DNA of 40,750 nt from Stenotrophomonas_A sp036566925 (GCA_036566925.1 DATCVI010000076.1:1-40750); one strand, 5' to 3'; counted from the stretch's first letter, positions 1-8,563 are shown. Notes: generated by a model from the sequence alone, not told the origin. Numbers and translations: made by a program.

Positions 1-168
1 CAGCGCTGGACATCGCTTAGATTTCCTCCTCGTCGGGGATACGCGGCGGCGCGGCATGGGCGGTCAATGGCTACTATGCTTTCGCCGAACGCCGGTAATC
101 GCCGCGGCTTGGTAAGCAACTCAATGCGGATCCTTGCGACCCCGAACTTCCGGAAGACAGTATATGTA

Positions 169-194
169 GCCGCGTTAGCTCCGTTTAGCGCGGC
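169..194 (+). terminator. possible intrinsic terminator or leader hairpin
   Basis: A nine-pair stem (169-177 with 186-194, including one T-G wobble) with an eight-base loop is followed by a pyrimidine-rich run at 195-209. It lies 64 bases before the YbjQ-like gene. It could end transcription from a gene left of the window or act as a leader structure. I could not tell which. No gene is supported in 1-257. Confidence 0.3.
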
Positions 195-257
195 TTCTTC
201 TCTCTTTCAAGTTGCCACCGAGGTGTTTCTGCTCGTCCCCTCAACCAAGGAAGACCC

Positions 258-641
258 ATGACCGACCCTTACAACTCCTCGTCAGTTCGCCCGACGACCA
301 CCGCGCTCACCGACGCCATGGTCACCACCGCCCTGGAACTCCCCGGCTACCGCATCACCCGCAACATCGGCCTGGTGCGTGGCATCACCGTGCGCTCTCG
401 CTCGATCATCGGCAACTTCTTCGGCGGCCTGCAGACAATCTTTGGCGGCAACATCACTATCTATACGGAGCTGTGCGAGCAGGCGCGCCAGGAGACCTAT
501 CGCGACATGGTGCAGCACGCGCGGCTGCTGGGTGCCAACGCGATTGTCGCCGTGCGTTATGACGCCACCGAGTTGATGGCGGGGCTGACCGAGGTGCTGT
601 GCTACGGCACGGCGGTGGTGGCGGAGCCGCACAACACCTGA
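258..641 (+). CDS. YbjQ-family (UPF0145, heavy-metal-binding domain) protein
   Basis: The 127-residue product matches the small YbjQ/UPF0145 family, which forms pentameric rings and has no settled biochemical role despite the 'heavy-metal-binding' domain name. Family hallmarks are visible: the early PGYRI strand near residue 29, a GLVRGITVRSRS segment near 38-49, the FFGGLQTIFGGNI stretch, the helix with ARQETYRDMVQHARLLGANA, and the C-terminal CYGTAVV. The N-terminal 20 residues are Ser/Thr-rich and variable. The start at 258 is preceded by an AAGGAAG ribosome site about five bases upstream. It is a single gene, convergent with the membrane protein that follows, with a terminator-like hairpin between them. 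The family call is firm; the function is unknown. Confidence 0.85.
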   Translation: MTDPYNSSSVRPTTTALTDAMVTTALELPGYRITRNIGLVRGITVRSRSIIGNFFGGLQTIFGGNITIYTELCEQARQETYRDMVQHARLLGANAIVAVRYDATELMAGLTEVLCYGTAVVAEPHNT

Positions 642-662
642 AGGTCGCCGGGGAAGCAGATG

Positions 663-684
663 CGCCGGGAGGGCCGTCCCGGCG
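663..684. terminator. bidirectional terminator-like hairpin
   Basis: A perfect eight-base inverted repeat (CGCCGGGA at 663-670 and TCCCGGCG at 677-684, loop GGGCCG) sits exactly between the stop of the YbjQ-like gene and the stop of the convergent membrane-protein gene. It has no U-tract on either strand, so bidirectional termination is inferred from position and stability. Confidence 0.5.
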
Positions 685-2061
685 TCAATGCTCTTCAGGA
701 TCAAACCAGAACGGAATCAAATACTCCCGCTCCCGCATCGGCCCTTCGTCTCCGCCGCCCACATTCCAGCGCAGGCGCAGATCGTGCCGGCCCGGCGACT
801 TGTCCCGCAGGTTGATGTAGCCGGTGAGACCGCGCATCCCAAGGTCGCGTCGCTCCGTCGGCACGAAGCCGTCCAGCGGCAACGGCACGCCATCCAGCGT
901 CGCTTCCCACATCGAAGCCACGCAATCGGTAGCGCTGCGCGCAGCAACGGCACCCTTCGCGAGATTCCGACCTTCGTCCAGGCCTGTGCATCGCTTGAGG
1001 GCGAGCTCATTGTCGCGCTGCACGCGATGCGGGATGAACAATCGCAACTGCCGCGCTTCAATCCGGTCCGACGGGATCATCGGATATCGAAGCAACACAT
1101 CATCCGGTCCGCGCATGGCCTCGTAGTGCGCGCTCAGCATGCCGTGCTCGACCGCTTCGGTGCTGATCACCGGATAGCGGTTGAGCAACGAAAACTTGAG
1201 CGAGCCGGCAATATGCACCACGCCGATCAGCAGCGCGAACATCGGCACCAGGTAATAAACTGCACCGAATCCTCGGGTGCCGAGGTTGCTCTGCAGCGTC
1301 AACTGCACGGGTGCGATCAGCCGTTGCGGCACCATCGTGCCGAGCATGTGCAGCAGGCGCTGCACGAAGCGCTGCAGCCGTTCCACTGGCTGACCCGCCG
1401 CCTCGCGGTTGGCCACGATTTTGTCGAGCACCGGTATGACCGTGGCGATGATCACGATGGGCAGGTTCAGAACGCAGAATGCAATCACCGTGGCGCGCAT
1501 GTTGTGCTCGAACAATGAGCCAATCAGCGCCGACGGGATTGCCAGGAACAAGCCCAGCGTGCCGGTCCAGACCAACGACAGGGCGATCAGTATGGTCATC
1601 GCGAACAGCACCGATGCGGTGCGGTCGACGCGGTCGATCACTTCGCCCAGGTCGCCGATCATGGTGCGATGGAAGGCGCGCGAAGCCGGGCCCATCAATG
1701 GAATCCGGTCCCAATGGATGCCGCCGGGGAAGCTGGCCTTCAGCCCGACCAATCCCACCCAGTAGCCGCGGATGGCCAGGTGGATCACGAAGGCGATGCC
1801 GAGCGAATAGCACAGGCCTACGCCAACGGTGAAGGCAAACAGTAGGGCGTAGAACATGGCGCCGTCGAGGTGCACTTCATTGCCGGACCAGAACTCGAAC
1901 AGCCGCGAAGGAATGGTCAGCAACGCAAAGGCGAACACACCGGAGATCAATAGCTCCAGCTCGTCGCTGCGCTCGCGCAGTCGTTCGAAGGCGATGCGGC
2001 GGCCAGGTGTCGGCGCGCTGGTCGTGACGCCGGCATCGCCGGCGTTGTCGCTCTGATTCAT
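685..2061 (-). CDS. multi-pass inner-membrane protein of unknown function
   Basis: The 458-residue product has at least five hydrophobic segments: near residues 33-50, a double pass around 64-105, one or two in the stretch after the RTASVLFAM motif, one in the VLNLPIVIIATVIPVL region, and one before HIAGSLKFS. A polar C-terminal domain of about 140 residues, rich in Arg and Asp, follows and probably lies on one side of the membrane. I do not recognise a characterised family. The frame stays open upstream of 2061 into the monooxygenase gene. I chose the ATG at 2061 because the upstream part reads as low-complexity Arg/Pro sequence and overlaps that gene. The monooxygenase gene lies 47 bases upstream on the same strand, so co-transcription is possible but there is no functional link I can support. 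Confidence 0.75.
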   Translation of the reverse strand: MNQSDNAGDAGVTTSAPTPGRRIAFERLRERSDELELLISGVFAFALLTIPSRLFEFWSGNEVHLDGAMFYALLFAFTVGVGLCYSLGIAFVIHLAIRGYWVGLVGLKASFPGGIHWDRIPLMGPASRAFHRTMIGDLGEVIDRVDRTASVLFAMTILIALSLVWTGTLGLFLAIPSALIGSLFEHNMRATVIAFCVLNLPIVIIATVIPVLDKIVANREAAGQPVERLQRFVQRLLHMLGTMVPQRLIAPVQLTLQSNLGTRGFGAVYYLVPMFALLIGVVHIAGSLKFSLLNRYPVISTEAVEHGMLSAHYEAMRGPDDVLLRYPMIPSDRIEARQLRLFIPHRVQRDNELALKRCTGLDEGRNLAKGAVAARSATDCVASMWEATLDGVPLPLDGFVPTERRDLGMRGLTGYINLRDKSPGRHDLRLRWNVGGGDEGPMREREYLIPFWFDPEEH

Positions 2062-2108
2062 CCTGAGATCCCCATCCAGTTGGCTGAGTCTAGCCTGTTT
2101 GGTTGGGG

Positions 2109-3626
2109 TTACTGATGGGGTGTCACCGTACGCGGAGTCTCGCCTCCCAGGAGTACTTCGAGACGTGTGCACAGTAGTCCCAGGCCTGCGTTCTCCACCA
2201 CACCCGCCACGTACCCATCCGGCCGCACCAACACCCACTCACCGCGCGCCAATCCATAAGCCGCAACGAAAGAACCTGCGTCATCGCGCAACTCACCCGT
2301 CCCACCCATGATGTGCACATGCACACCGGCCCGCGTCGGCGCATCCGCGCGCTCGGTCTGGTACCCAATCAGCATCCAATGCGTACCCTTGAACAGATCG
2401 AATAGCCGCCTTGGCTGCCCACCGGCACCGCGAAGCAGTGCATCGGGCGCTCGATCCCCCGGCCGCAGCCGGCCCTCACCCAATGTCGAAGTCAGGCACA
2501 AGGAACCATCGCGATAACCCAAATCCAATTGCTGCACTTCGCGACCGCGTCGGTTATCCCCGCGCTGGGCGTTGTCGAGCAGCTTCGTGGACAGGCCCAG
2601 CATTGCTTGCGCGATCGGCCGACGTTCTTCCTCATAGCTGTCCAGCAATGAATCATCCGCACCGCGCAACACCGCTGCCAACTTCCAGCCCAGGTTATAG
2701 GCGTCCTGCGCACTGGTATTGAGCCCTTGGCCACCGGTAGGCGGGTGGGTGTGCGCGGCATCGCCGACCAGCAGGACGTGGCCGTCGCGGTAGCGGTCGG
2801 CCAGACGGGCGTTCATCTGGTAGGCCGAGGCCCAGTAGACATCGTGGATGGCGAGGTCGTCACGGCCGGTGCGTTCGTGCAGCATCGCGTCGAGCGCCGG
2901 TGCGGATAGGTCGACCTCGCCCTCCAACGGCACCGGTGCCTGTAGTTGGAACAGTGCGGTCCCGCGCAGCGGGCACAGCGAGATGCGGCGGCGCATGTCG
3001 GTTTCGTTGAACTGGTGCCAGGCGCCGGGGTCGAGGCCGGTCAACACCACATCCGCGACCACGGCGCGCAGGCCTAGCGTTTTTCCAGGAAAACCAATTC
3101 CCAGCGTTTGTCGAACGCGGCTGCGTCCGCCATCGGCGCCGACCAGGAATCGCGCCCGCACGTTCTGCTCGCCATCCGGCGTAGCGATGCGCACATCCAC
3201 GCCCTCGGCATCCTGCGCAAAGCCCAGCACTTCATGGCCGAAGGCCGGCTGCCCACCGAGTTCGGCCAGGCGGTCGCGCATGGCTGTTTCGGTCAGGAAT
3301 TGCGGCACCATCAACGGCTGCCGATAGGGTTCGGACGGCGTGGCTTCACCCCCTTCGCCGAGCGCACTGTCGGTATGACTGCCGTCTTCGTTGTAGCTGC
3401 GCGAGGGTGGGTAGACGCCACCGGTGGCGAAGAGCCGATCGATGATGCCCATGTCCTCGAAAATCTCCTGGCTGCGCGGCTGGATACCTTTACCGCGCGA
3501 GCCGCGGAACGGCTGGTCGAGCTTTTCCAGCAGCACGAAGTCCACGCCACGGCGGGCCAATTCGATGGCCAGGGTCAGGCCGGCCGCGCCGGCGCCGCAG
3601 ATCACTACTTCGGTAGTTGCACGCAT
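2109..3626 (-). CDS. FAD-dependent (class A) aromatic-type monooxygenase
   Basis: The 505-residue product is a PHBH-fold flavoprotein hydroxylase, a family that uses NAD(P)H and O2 to hydroxylate aromatic or polyketide-like substrates. All three diagnostic motifs are present: the dinucleotide-binding GAGAAG at residues 11-16, the NAD(P)H/FAD motif GADGGRSRVR at 163-172, and the ribityl-binding GDAAHTHPPTGGQGLN at 288-303. A thioredoxin-like C-terminal extension is consistent with the PheA/MhpA-like subgroup. I placed the start at 3626 rather than ten codons upstream because GGAG lies at good distance before this ATG. The gene is divergent from a marR gene with a 47-base gap holding an operator-like palindrome, so MarR repression with induction by an aromatic ligand is the natural reading. 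The substrate cannot be read from the sequence. Confidence 0.9.
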   Translation of the reverse strand: MRATTEVVICGAGAAGLTLAIELARRGVDFVLLEKLDQPFRGSRGKGIQPRSQEIFEDMGIIDRLFATGGVYPPSRSYNEDGSHTDSALGEGGEATPSEPYRQPLMVPQFLTETAMRDRLAELGGQPAFGHEVLGFAQDAEGVDVRIATPDGEQNVRARFLVGADGGRSRVRQTLGIGFPGKTLGLRAVVADVVLTGLDPGAWHQFNETDMRRRISLCPLRGTALFQLQAPVPLEGEVDLSAPALDAMLHERTGRDDLAIHDVYWASAYQMNARLADRYRDGHVLLVGDAAHTHPPTGGQGLNTSAQDAYNLGWKLAAVLRGADDSLLDSYEEERRPIAQAMLGLSTKLLDNAQRGDNRRGREVQQLDLGYRDGSLCLTSTLGEGRLRPGDRAPDALLRGAGGQPRRLFDLFKGTHWMLIGYQTERADAPTRAGVHVHIMGGTGELRDDAGSFVAAYGLARGEWVLVRPDGYVAGVVENAGLGLLCTRLEVLLGGETPRTVTPHQ

Positions 3627-3635
3627 CCCTGTTCT

Positions 3636-3664
3636 CCAATCATGTGTAATATGCACCTAATTGG
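3636..3664. promoter_or_regulatory. candidate MarR operator (site 1)
   Basis: This is a 29-base interrupted palindrome centred on 3650. The outer arms are CCAAT (3636-3640) and ATTGG (3660-3664); the inner arms are GTG (3644-3646) and CAC (3654-3656) around an A/T core. It occupies most of the space between the divergent monooxygenase and marR genes, where it would block both promoters. Binding by the adjacent MarR is inferred from position and symmetry. Confidence 0.55.
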
Positions 3665-3673
3665 AGGGAGGCT

Positions 3674-4162
3674 ATGCCGTCGAGAAAGAATGTGCAAGAT
3701 ACACATATATCCGACCAGCTGAAGGCCCTGCATGGGGCGATGATCAGCATCGCCGGGGTGATGAACCGTCCGCGCAACGATGAGCGGCTGATCGAGGCGG
3801 CCGGCATTCGGCTCGACCAGGCGTTGTTCCGACTCTTGGTGGTGATCGAACGGCGCGGGCCTATCGGGGTGGTGGAACTGGCCGATGGCCTGGGCCGCGA
3901 CTACACCACCATCAGCCGCCAGGTCGCCAAGTTGGAGGCGATGGCGCTGGTGACCCGGCGCGGCAACGCCGAGGACCGTCGCATTCGCGAAGCGCTGATT
4001 GCGCCGAAAGGCAAAGCGATGACCGACAAGCTCGACGCGGCGCGCGAACGCATGGGCCGGGAGATCTTCGAATCGTGGTCGGCCCAGGACGTGGACGACC
4101 TAGTGCGGCTGATGGGCAGGTTTGCCGAGGCGTTGGAGCAGCGGGAAGCGGACGCAGGATGA
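3674..4162 (+). CDS. MarR-family transcriptional regulator
   Basis: The 162-residue product has the MarR winged-helix layout: an N-terminal dimerisation helix, the helix-turn-helix around residues 62-90 (VVELADGLGRDYTTISRQVA), a wing with the family's basic turn (RRGNAEDRRIRE), and a long C-terminal dimer helix. MarR proteins usually repress a divergent enzyme gene and release DNA on binding a phenolic ligand. The divergent flavin monooxygenase fits this. The ATG at 3674 is preceded by GGAGGGAGG, a strong ribosome site. A second operator-like site lies inside the first codons, suggesting autoregulation. The gene ends convergent with a small membrane-protein gene 27 bases away. Confidence 0.92.
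   Translation: MPSRKNVQDTHISDQLKALHGAMISIAGVMNRPRNDERLIEAAGIRLDQALFRLLVVIERRGPIGVVELADGLGRDYTTISRQVAKLEAMALVTRRGNAEDRRIREALIAPKGKAMTDKLDAARERMGREIFESWSAQDVDDLVRLMGRFAEALEQREADAG
3692..3704. promoter_or_regulatory. candidate MarR operator (site 2), inside marR
   Basis: GTGCAAGATACAC closely resembles the reverse complement of the core of site 1 (GTGCATATTACAC); with the following AT, 12 of 15 positions agree. It lies 42 bases downstream, about four helical turns. It covers codons 7-11 of marR, so binding there could act as a roadblock on marR itself. Confidence 0.45.
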
Positions 4163-4189
4163 GCTTTTTCGTCCGAGGTCGAGCACATC

Positions 4190-4543
4190 TCAATGCGCGC
4201 GCGCGGCCAGCCGGGCGAATGCCCACTTCAGGTAGGCGGTACTGATGCGCCTGGCGGCGACGAAGCCGATCACCAGGGCCGGCAGGCAGGTCAGCCAGGG
4301 CAGGCCGATGAAATCACCGGTGAGATGGCTGGGCCCGAACATCACCACGTAGAACACGGCCGCCGCCAGGCTGAGGCTGATGACGATATTGCTCAGGGCC
4401 AGTGCGGATGCGGCGAACCAGCCGAGCACCAGGCGGGCGTTATACGCGCGCTTGCGGAGCGCCGACGTCTCGAACGGCCAAAGCAGCAGGGTAATGCCCG
4501 CGGCGAAGACGATCAGTGCGGACCACGGTGATGATGCATCCAT
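4190..4543 (-). CDS. small four-helix membrane protein, unknown function
   Basis: The 117-residue product has about four membrane segments, near residues 7-24, 37-55, 57-70 and 82-97, with short charged loops (RKRAYNAR and AARRIS). The ATG at 4543 was chosen because an AAGGTGG ribosome site lies about seven bases upstream. The frame is open further upstream but only as Arg/Pro/Ala-rich sequence overlapping the GntR gene. I do not recognise the family; it resembles conserved hypothetical membrane proteins found singly in Xanthomonadaceae. It is convergent with marR and lies 41 bases downstream of the GntR gene on the same strand. Confidence 0.7.
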   Translation of the reverse strand: MDASSPWSALIVFAAGITLLLWPFETSALRKRAYNARLVLGWFAASALALSNIVISLSLAAAVFYVVMFGPSHLTGDFIGLPWLTCLPALVIGFVAARRISTAYLKWAFARLAARAH

Positions 4544-4584
4544 GCAGAAACCACCTTTGCTCAGGCGTAACCGGCCCCCGACAG

Positions 4585-5328
4585 TCAGATCCGCGTAGTA
4601 GCCAGGAAGCGTTCGCGATCTTCCTCGGTGCGCCGCCGGATCTCTTCCAGCGCCGCGGTTTCCGTCGCCGCCAACATTGATTCGAACAAGCGCTGGAAAT
4701 GGCCGCGCATCGCCGCGCGGGCGCCGGCCGGGTCGCGCGCGCGCAAGGCATGCACGATCGCGGCGTGCTCGTCGGTGCGCGAGTCGCCATCGTTGTGGCA
4801 CACCCGCGCATAAGCCTGCTTTACCCGCGGCAGTTCGTTGCGCATGCGCCAGATCTGCTGGATGCAGTACTCCACCACCGGGTTGCCGCAGATGCGGGCG
4901 ATGGCCAGGTGGAAGCGGCGGTCGAATTCGTTGGCTTCGTCGTCGCTGGCGTCGGGCGCGGACATGGCCGCCAGCAGGTTTTCCATCTCGACCACTTCGT
5001 CGTCGGTGATCCGGCTGGCGGCCAGCGCGGCCGCTTCGGCTTCGATCAGGATGCGTGCGGCGGTCAGGTCGAACGCGGTGACGTCGGGCAGGGCGCCGAG
5101 GGCGGGCGCGGGCCGTGCCCGCACGTAGACGCCGGAACCGGTCTTGATCGAGATCCAGCCCTGCGCCTCCAACGCAATCTCCGCCTCGCGCACGGTGACG
5201 CGGCTGACGCCGAAGCGCTCGGCCAGGTCGCGTTCGCCCGGCAGCCGCGAGCCCGGCGGGAACTCGCCGGCTTCGATCAGCTTGAGGATTTCGCTGGCGA
5301 TGGATTGGTAGAGGCGGTTATCCGACAT
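4585..5328 (-). CDS. GntR/FadR-subfamily regulator of the alginate locus
   Basis: The 247-residue product has an N-terminal winged helix (GSRLPGERDLAERFGVSRVT around residues 26-45, then TVREAEIALEAQGWI) and a C-terminal FCD ligand domain. The FCD Asp/His metal-site residues appear in DRRFHLAIARICGN, DEHAAIVHALRARD and AAMRGHFQ. FadR-type regulators of this subgroup respond to sugar acids (UxuR-like) and usually repress uronate genes. The gene lies 92 bases beyond the alginate-locus TonB receptor on the same strand, and two TGGT/ACCA-type sites are found in the receptor/PL6 intergenic region. A 2-keto-3-deoxygluconate-like ligand is inferred. The ATG at 5328 has no clear ribosome site, but the conserved N-terminus begins there. 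Confidence 0.88.
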   Translation of the reverse strand: MSDNRLYQSIASEILKLIEAGEFPPGSRLPGERDLAERFGVSRVTVREAEIALEAQGWISIKTGSGVYVRARPAPALGALPDVTAFDLTAARILIEAEAAALAASRITDDEVVEMENLLAAMSAPDASDDEANEFDRRFHLAIARICGNPVVEYCIQQIWRMRNELPRVKQAYARVCHNDGDSRTDEHAAIVHALRARDPAGARAAMRGHFQRLFESMLAATETAALEEIRRRTEEDRERFLATTRI

Positions 5329-5389
5329 GCGGGTTGGCTTGGTGGGCAGGCGATCACGGGTGCCCCGGCGGGGCGGCGGCTCAGATGAG

Positions 5390-5405
5390 CCGGCCGGCCG
5401 GCCGG
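5390..5405. repeat. (CCGG)4 self-complementary run
   Basis: Four tandem CCGG units lie just past the stop of the TonB receptor gene and before the GntR gene. A short GCCCC-GGC-GGGGC hairpin follows at 5362-5374. Together they may form a terminator or processing structure between the two genes. No U-tract is present. Confidence 0.4.
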
Positions 5406-5420
5406 TCCGGGCCACTGGCT

Positions 5421-8360
5421 TCAGAAGCGGTATCGTACACCGAGATAGGCGCGCCTCCCGTAGCTGACGTACTCGCGGAAATTGCCGTAGATCGGCTGGT
5501 AGGCCACCCGGCCTTCGTTGGTGAGGTTGGTGACTTCCAGCGACATCGAGAACTGCGGGGTGAAGCGGTAGGTGGCGCGGAAGTCCACGCTGGTGTTGTC
5601 GCCGTAGTAGCGGTTCTGCTGCGCCACGTTGCCGGTGAAGTCCTGGTAGTAGTGCGAGCGGTACTTGGCGATCGCCTGCATGTCGAACCGGCCCAGGTCC
5701 CAATAGATGGAGCCGGACAGCACGTTGCGCGAGAAGCCGCTCAGGCCGGCGGGCGCGACGATGGCCGGGGTGACCACGCCGGTCTGCGCGTTGACCTGTT
5801 CGCCCAGGCGCGGGTCCTGGGTTTCGTAGTCGGCATCGGCGTAGTTGTAGCTGAGCTTGAAGCCCAGGCCGTCGAACGGATGCGGCAAGTACGAGAGGCG
5901 GTGCGAGGCGGTGAGTTCGAAACCGGTCAGCGTGCTCTTCTCGTCCGTGGTCACCTGCTGGCGCACCGGCACGACCACGTCCTGACCGCCGAAGTTGTAG
6001 GTCTCGTTGACCAGCGCGGTCTCGGTGCCGCCGTTGAACTGCTTCCAGTACAGGGCGCCGGCCAGCAGGGTGTCGGGGTTGGCATACCACTCCAGCGAGA
6101 CATCGGCGTTCCAGGACATCAGCGGCTCGGCGGCGGGGTTGCCGCTGGCGCTGATGTTGGTCAGGGCCGAAGCCAGGTCGCTGTAATCCACGCCGCTGTC
6201 GATCTGGATGGTGCGACCGGCGCCGAGTGCGGCGATATCCGGGCGCGACATCGCGCGGTAGCCGGCCACGCGCAGCAGCAGGTCATCGCGCAGCTCGAAG
6301 CTGGCGTTGGCGCTGGGCAGCAGCTTGTCGTTGCCGGCCTTGAACACTTCGGTGCTGTAGTCGCCGGTCGGCTGCAGGCGGATGCTGCCGTCGCCGTTAT
6401 CGATCACGTCCAGGCCGGTGCGCACGCCCAGCGAACGCACGTCGGTCTTGATCCAGCGCAGGCCGGCGTTGCCGCTGTAGGGGATGCCGAACATTTCGCT
6501 GCGGAACTCGGCCATCAGGTACAGGGCGCGGGTCTTCTCGGTGACATCGACGTTGCCCGGGTCCTGGAAGTTCGGGTCGATGCCGGTGGCCTGGCTGCCG
6601 CGGAAGGATTCATACAGGCAACCCGGGTCGAAGTAGGCCCATTGCGAAATGGTATTGCCGCTGCCGCCGTCTTCGAGGAAGTCGTCCTGCGGGAACGGGG
6701 TGCGGCAGGATTGGTTGGCGGCGATGATCTTCGCCTTGTCCGCGGCCACGCGCTGGTCGTAGTCGGTGATGTTGGTGGCGTCGAAGTAGGTGTAGTCGGC
6801 TTGGCTGGCGCGCAGGCCGGCCTTTATCCGGGTAAAGAAGCCGTCTTCGGGCATGAAGCTGACATCGAAGCGGCCGGCGCGGATGCGGTGCTCGTTGGCT
6901 TCTTCTTCGGAACTCACGCGGGCAGCGCCGGAATAGGCGTCCCAGTTGTTGACGTCGAAGGCCGGGTCGAGGGTGATGCCGGGGATGTCGCCGTCCTTTG
7001 CCCAGGCATAGTCGACATAGCCGGTGGTGCCGGTGCTGATGCCGGCCACGCGCTTGCCGTTGATATCGGTGGCATTGGCACGCAGGCGGGTGACGCGCTG
7101 GGTGTCCTGGCGCAGGGTGTGCGAGTAGGACAGGTCGGTGGAGATTTCCCACGCCGCGGAGGGCCGCAGGATCAGGTTGAGGCCGCCGCCGGTGTACTCC
7201 TCGTTGCGGTCGTACAAGGTGGAGGAGGAATCGATCGAGGTTTCGCCGGTGAAGCTGCTGAGCACGCCGTGGTCGTCGACGACGCGGTCGTTGATCGAGC
7301 GGCGCGCGGCCGACAGGCTCAGGTCCGAGCGTTTCTCGTGCCAGTTGCGGTCGGTGTGCTGGTAGTCGAGGTTGAGCTCGACCACCTCGTTGGGCTGCCA
7401 CTGGATGGCGGCAAACTCCGACTGGCGGTCGTTGCGTTCCTGCTTGAAGCGGTAGATGCGGCTGCTCGGTACCAGGTAGAACGGATTGCCCGCGGCCACC
7501 TGGTTGCCGTTGACCTCGGCGCAATTGCCACTGTAGTTCACCTGGTTGCCGTCGCAGGCGTACCAGGTCGAGCCGCTGGTCATGCTTTCCTCGGGGTCGG
7601 TGCCGTCGAGCTTCTGCACGCCGAGGGAAATGCCGAGCTTGCCGCCGTTCTCGAATTCGAACTGATCGATATAGCTACCCGTGCCGCGCCAGCCAATGCC
7701 GGCCTTGTCGCGGTACTTGTCGTCGTACTCGGCCCAGGAGCCCTTGGCTTCCAACTGCACCGCGCGCTTGCCGTAGGCCAGCGGCTTGAGCGTTTCCAGG
7801 CCAATGGTGCCGGCCACGCCGCCCTCGATCAGGTCGGCGCGCTGGGTCTTGTAGATGGCGACCGTATTGATCAGCTCGCCGGGGAACATGTTGAAGTTCA
7901 CCGAGCGGTCGCCGCTGCCGTTGGTGATCTCGCGGCCGTTGAAGTTGGTGCTGCTGAGGAACGCGCCAAGGCCGCGGATCGAAATCTCCGAAGCGCCGGT
8001 CTTGTCGCGAGTGGAGGCGGCGCCGGTCAGCGTTTCGATGGCGTCGGCCACCGAGGCGGCGGGCAGGTCGCCGATGTCCTTGGACGAGAGCACGTCGGAA
8101 ATCACCGTGTCGTCGCGCTTCTTGTCGATGGAGGACTGGATCGAGGCGCGGATGCCGGTGACCTGGATCTGGTCGAGCGTATTGACGTCGCCGCCGGTGG
8201 TGGCCGGTTGGGGTGCGGGCGCAGGTGCGTCTGCGGCCGGCGGGCTGGTCTGGGCCAGTGCCGGACCAGCGGCGCCGGCAAACATCGCCACCAAGAGCGC
8301 GTTCCGCAGCGCGGTAGGGCGGACATGCCCGCGGGTGGGGACCTGAAGATGACGACGCAT
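5421..8360 (-). CDS. TonB-dependent outer-membrane receptor, probable alginate oligomer uptake
   Basis: The 979-residue product is a TonB-dependent receptor of the carbohydrate type common in Xanthomonadaceae and Caulobacter. It has a signal peptide ending near residue 36 (ALAQ), a Pro/Ala linker, a TonB box-like LDQIQVTG at 62-69, a plug domain with the ADAIETLTGAAS and RGLGAF segments, and a long beta-barrel. The C-terminus is AYLGVRYRF, the aromatic-ended last strand needed for Bam insertion. The ATG at 8360 follows GGGAGAAG at good spacing. The gene diverges from the PL6/PL17 operon, so it most likely imports alginate oligosaccharides. Its promoter region contains a consensus -35 overlapping a palindrome. 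TonB energy proteins are not next to it. Specificity is inferred from the neighbours. Confidence 0.92.
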   Translation of the reverse strand: MRRHLQVPTRGHVRPTALRNALLVAMFAGAAGPALAQTSPPAADAPAPAPQPATTGGDVNTLDQIQVTGIRASIQSSIDKKRDDTVISDVLSSKDIGDLPAASVADAIETLTGAASTRDKTGASEISIRGLGAFLSSTNFNGREITNGSGDRSVNFNMFPGELINTVAIYKTQRADLIEGGVAGTIGLETLKPLAYGKRAVQLEAKGSWAEYDDKYRDKAGIGWRGTGSYIDQFEFENGGKLGISLGVQKLDGTDPEESMTSGSTWYACDGNQVNYSGNCAEVNGNQVAAGNPFYLVPSSRIYRFKQERNDRQSEFAAIQWQPNEVVELNLDYQHTDRNWHEKRSDLSLSAARRSINDRVVDDHGVLSSFTGETSIDSSSTLYDRNEEYTGGGLNLILRPSAAWEISTDLSYSHTLRQDTQRVTRLRANATDINGKRVAGISTGTTGYVDYAWAKDGDIPGITLDPAFDVNNWDAYSGAARVSSEEEANEHRIRAGRFDVSFMPEDGFFTRIKAGLRASQADYTYFDATNITDYDQRVAADKAKIIAANQSCRTPFPQDDFLEDGGSGNTISQWAYFDPGCLYESFRGSQATGIDPNFQDPGNVDVTEKTRALYLMAEFRSEMFGIPYSGNAGLRWIKTDVRSLGVRTGLDVIDNGDGSIRLQPTGDYSTEVFKAGNDKLLPSANASFELRDDLLLRVAGYRAMSRPDIAALGAGRTIQIDSGVDYSDLASALTNISASGNPAAEPLMSWNADVSLEWYANPDTLLAGALYWKQFNGGTETALVNETYNFGGQDVVVPVRQQVTTDEKSTLTGFELTASHRLSYLPHPFDGLGFKLSYNYADADYETQDPRLGEQVNAQTGVVTPAIVAPAGLSGFSRNVLSGSIYWDLGRFDMQAIAKYRSHYYQDFTGNVAQQNRYYGDNTSVDFRATYRFTPQFSMSLEVTNLTNEGRVAYQPIYGNFREYVSYGRRAYLGVRYRF

Positions 8361-8428
8361 GCTGCTTCTCCCGAATGTTGTCCGGTCTAGGCCGGGCCGG
8401 TGGGCAGGTTTCATGCGTAAGTTCGCCG

Positions 8429-8443
8429 TGTCAACCAATTGGT
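8429..8443 (-). promoter_or_regulatory. TonB-receptor -35 element overlapped by a GntR-type operator
   Basis: On the minus strand a perfect TTGACA (8429-8434) abuts and shares one base with the perfect palindrome ACCAATTGGT (8434-8443). The palindrome carries the TGGT/ACCA halves typical of FadR-subfamily operators, although the spacing is inverted relative to the classic TGGTnnnACCA. Binding here would block the receptor promoter. The -10 is not clear. Confidence 0.5.
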
Positions 8444-8465
8444 CCGAAACATCGCTAAATCGGAT

Positions 8466-8476
8466 TGGTATGGCCA
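8466..8476. promoter_or_regulatory. candidate GntR/FadR-subfamily operator
   Basis: TGGTATGGCCA differs by one base from the family consensus TGGTnnnACCA. It lies in the receptor/PL6 intergenic region, 32 bases from the ACCAATTGGT palindrome (about three helical turns), and is the best match to a UxuR-like site that I found in this region. The regulator encoded at 4585-5328 is the likely partner. Confidence 0.5.
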
Positions 8477-8563
8477 GAAATTGAACAAACCATGTTGCAG
8501 GTGCAGCACGAAAATGCGCCAAAGACGCAAACCACATACGCACGTATTGGACTAAGGAAGTGG

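Noticed and set aside
1..261. Open frame from the left edge through 261 (64 codons from the ATG at 67).
   Set aside because: It overlaps the start of the YbjQ-like gene, crosses a terminator-like hairpin, has no ribosome site and resembles nothing. A five-codon open stretch ending at 20 could be the end of an upstream gene but is too short to support.
2070..2120. CCCCATC/GATGGGG inverted repeat spaced by 37 bases near the membrane-protein start.
   Set aside because: The spacing is wide and the right arm lies in the coding end of the monooxygenase; it is likely chance.
5334..8390. A 1018-codon open frame on the plus strand opposite the TonB receptor.
   Set aside because: It is the Val/Ala/Gly-rich antisense frame expected from high third-position GC. 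The minus strand has a complete receptor with signal peptide, plug and C-terminal Phe.
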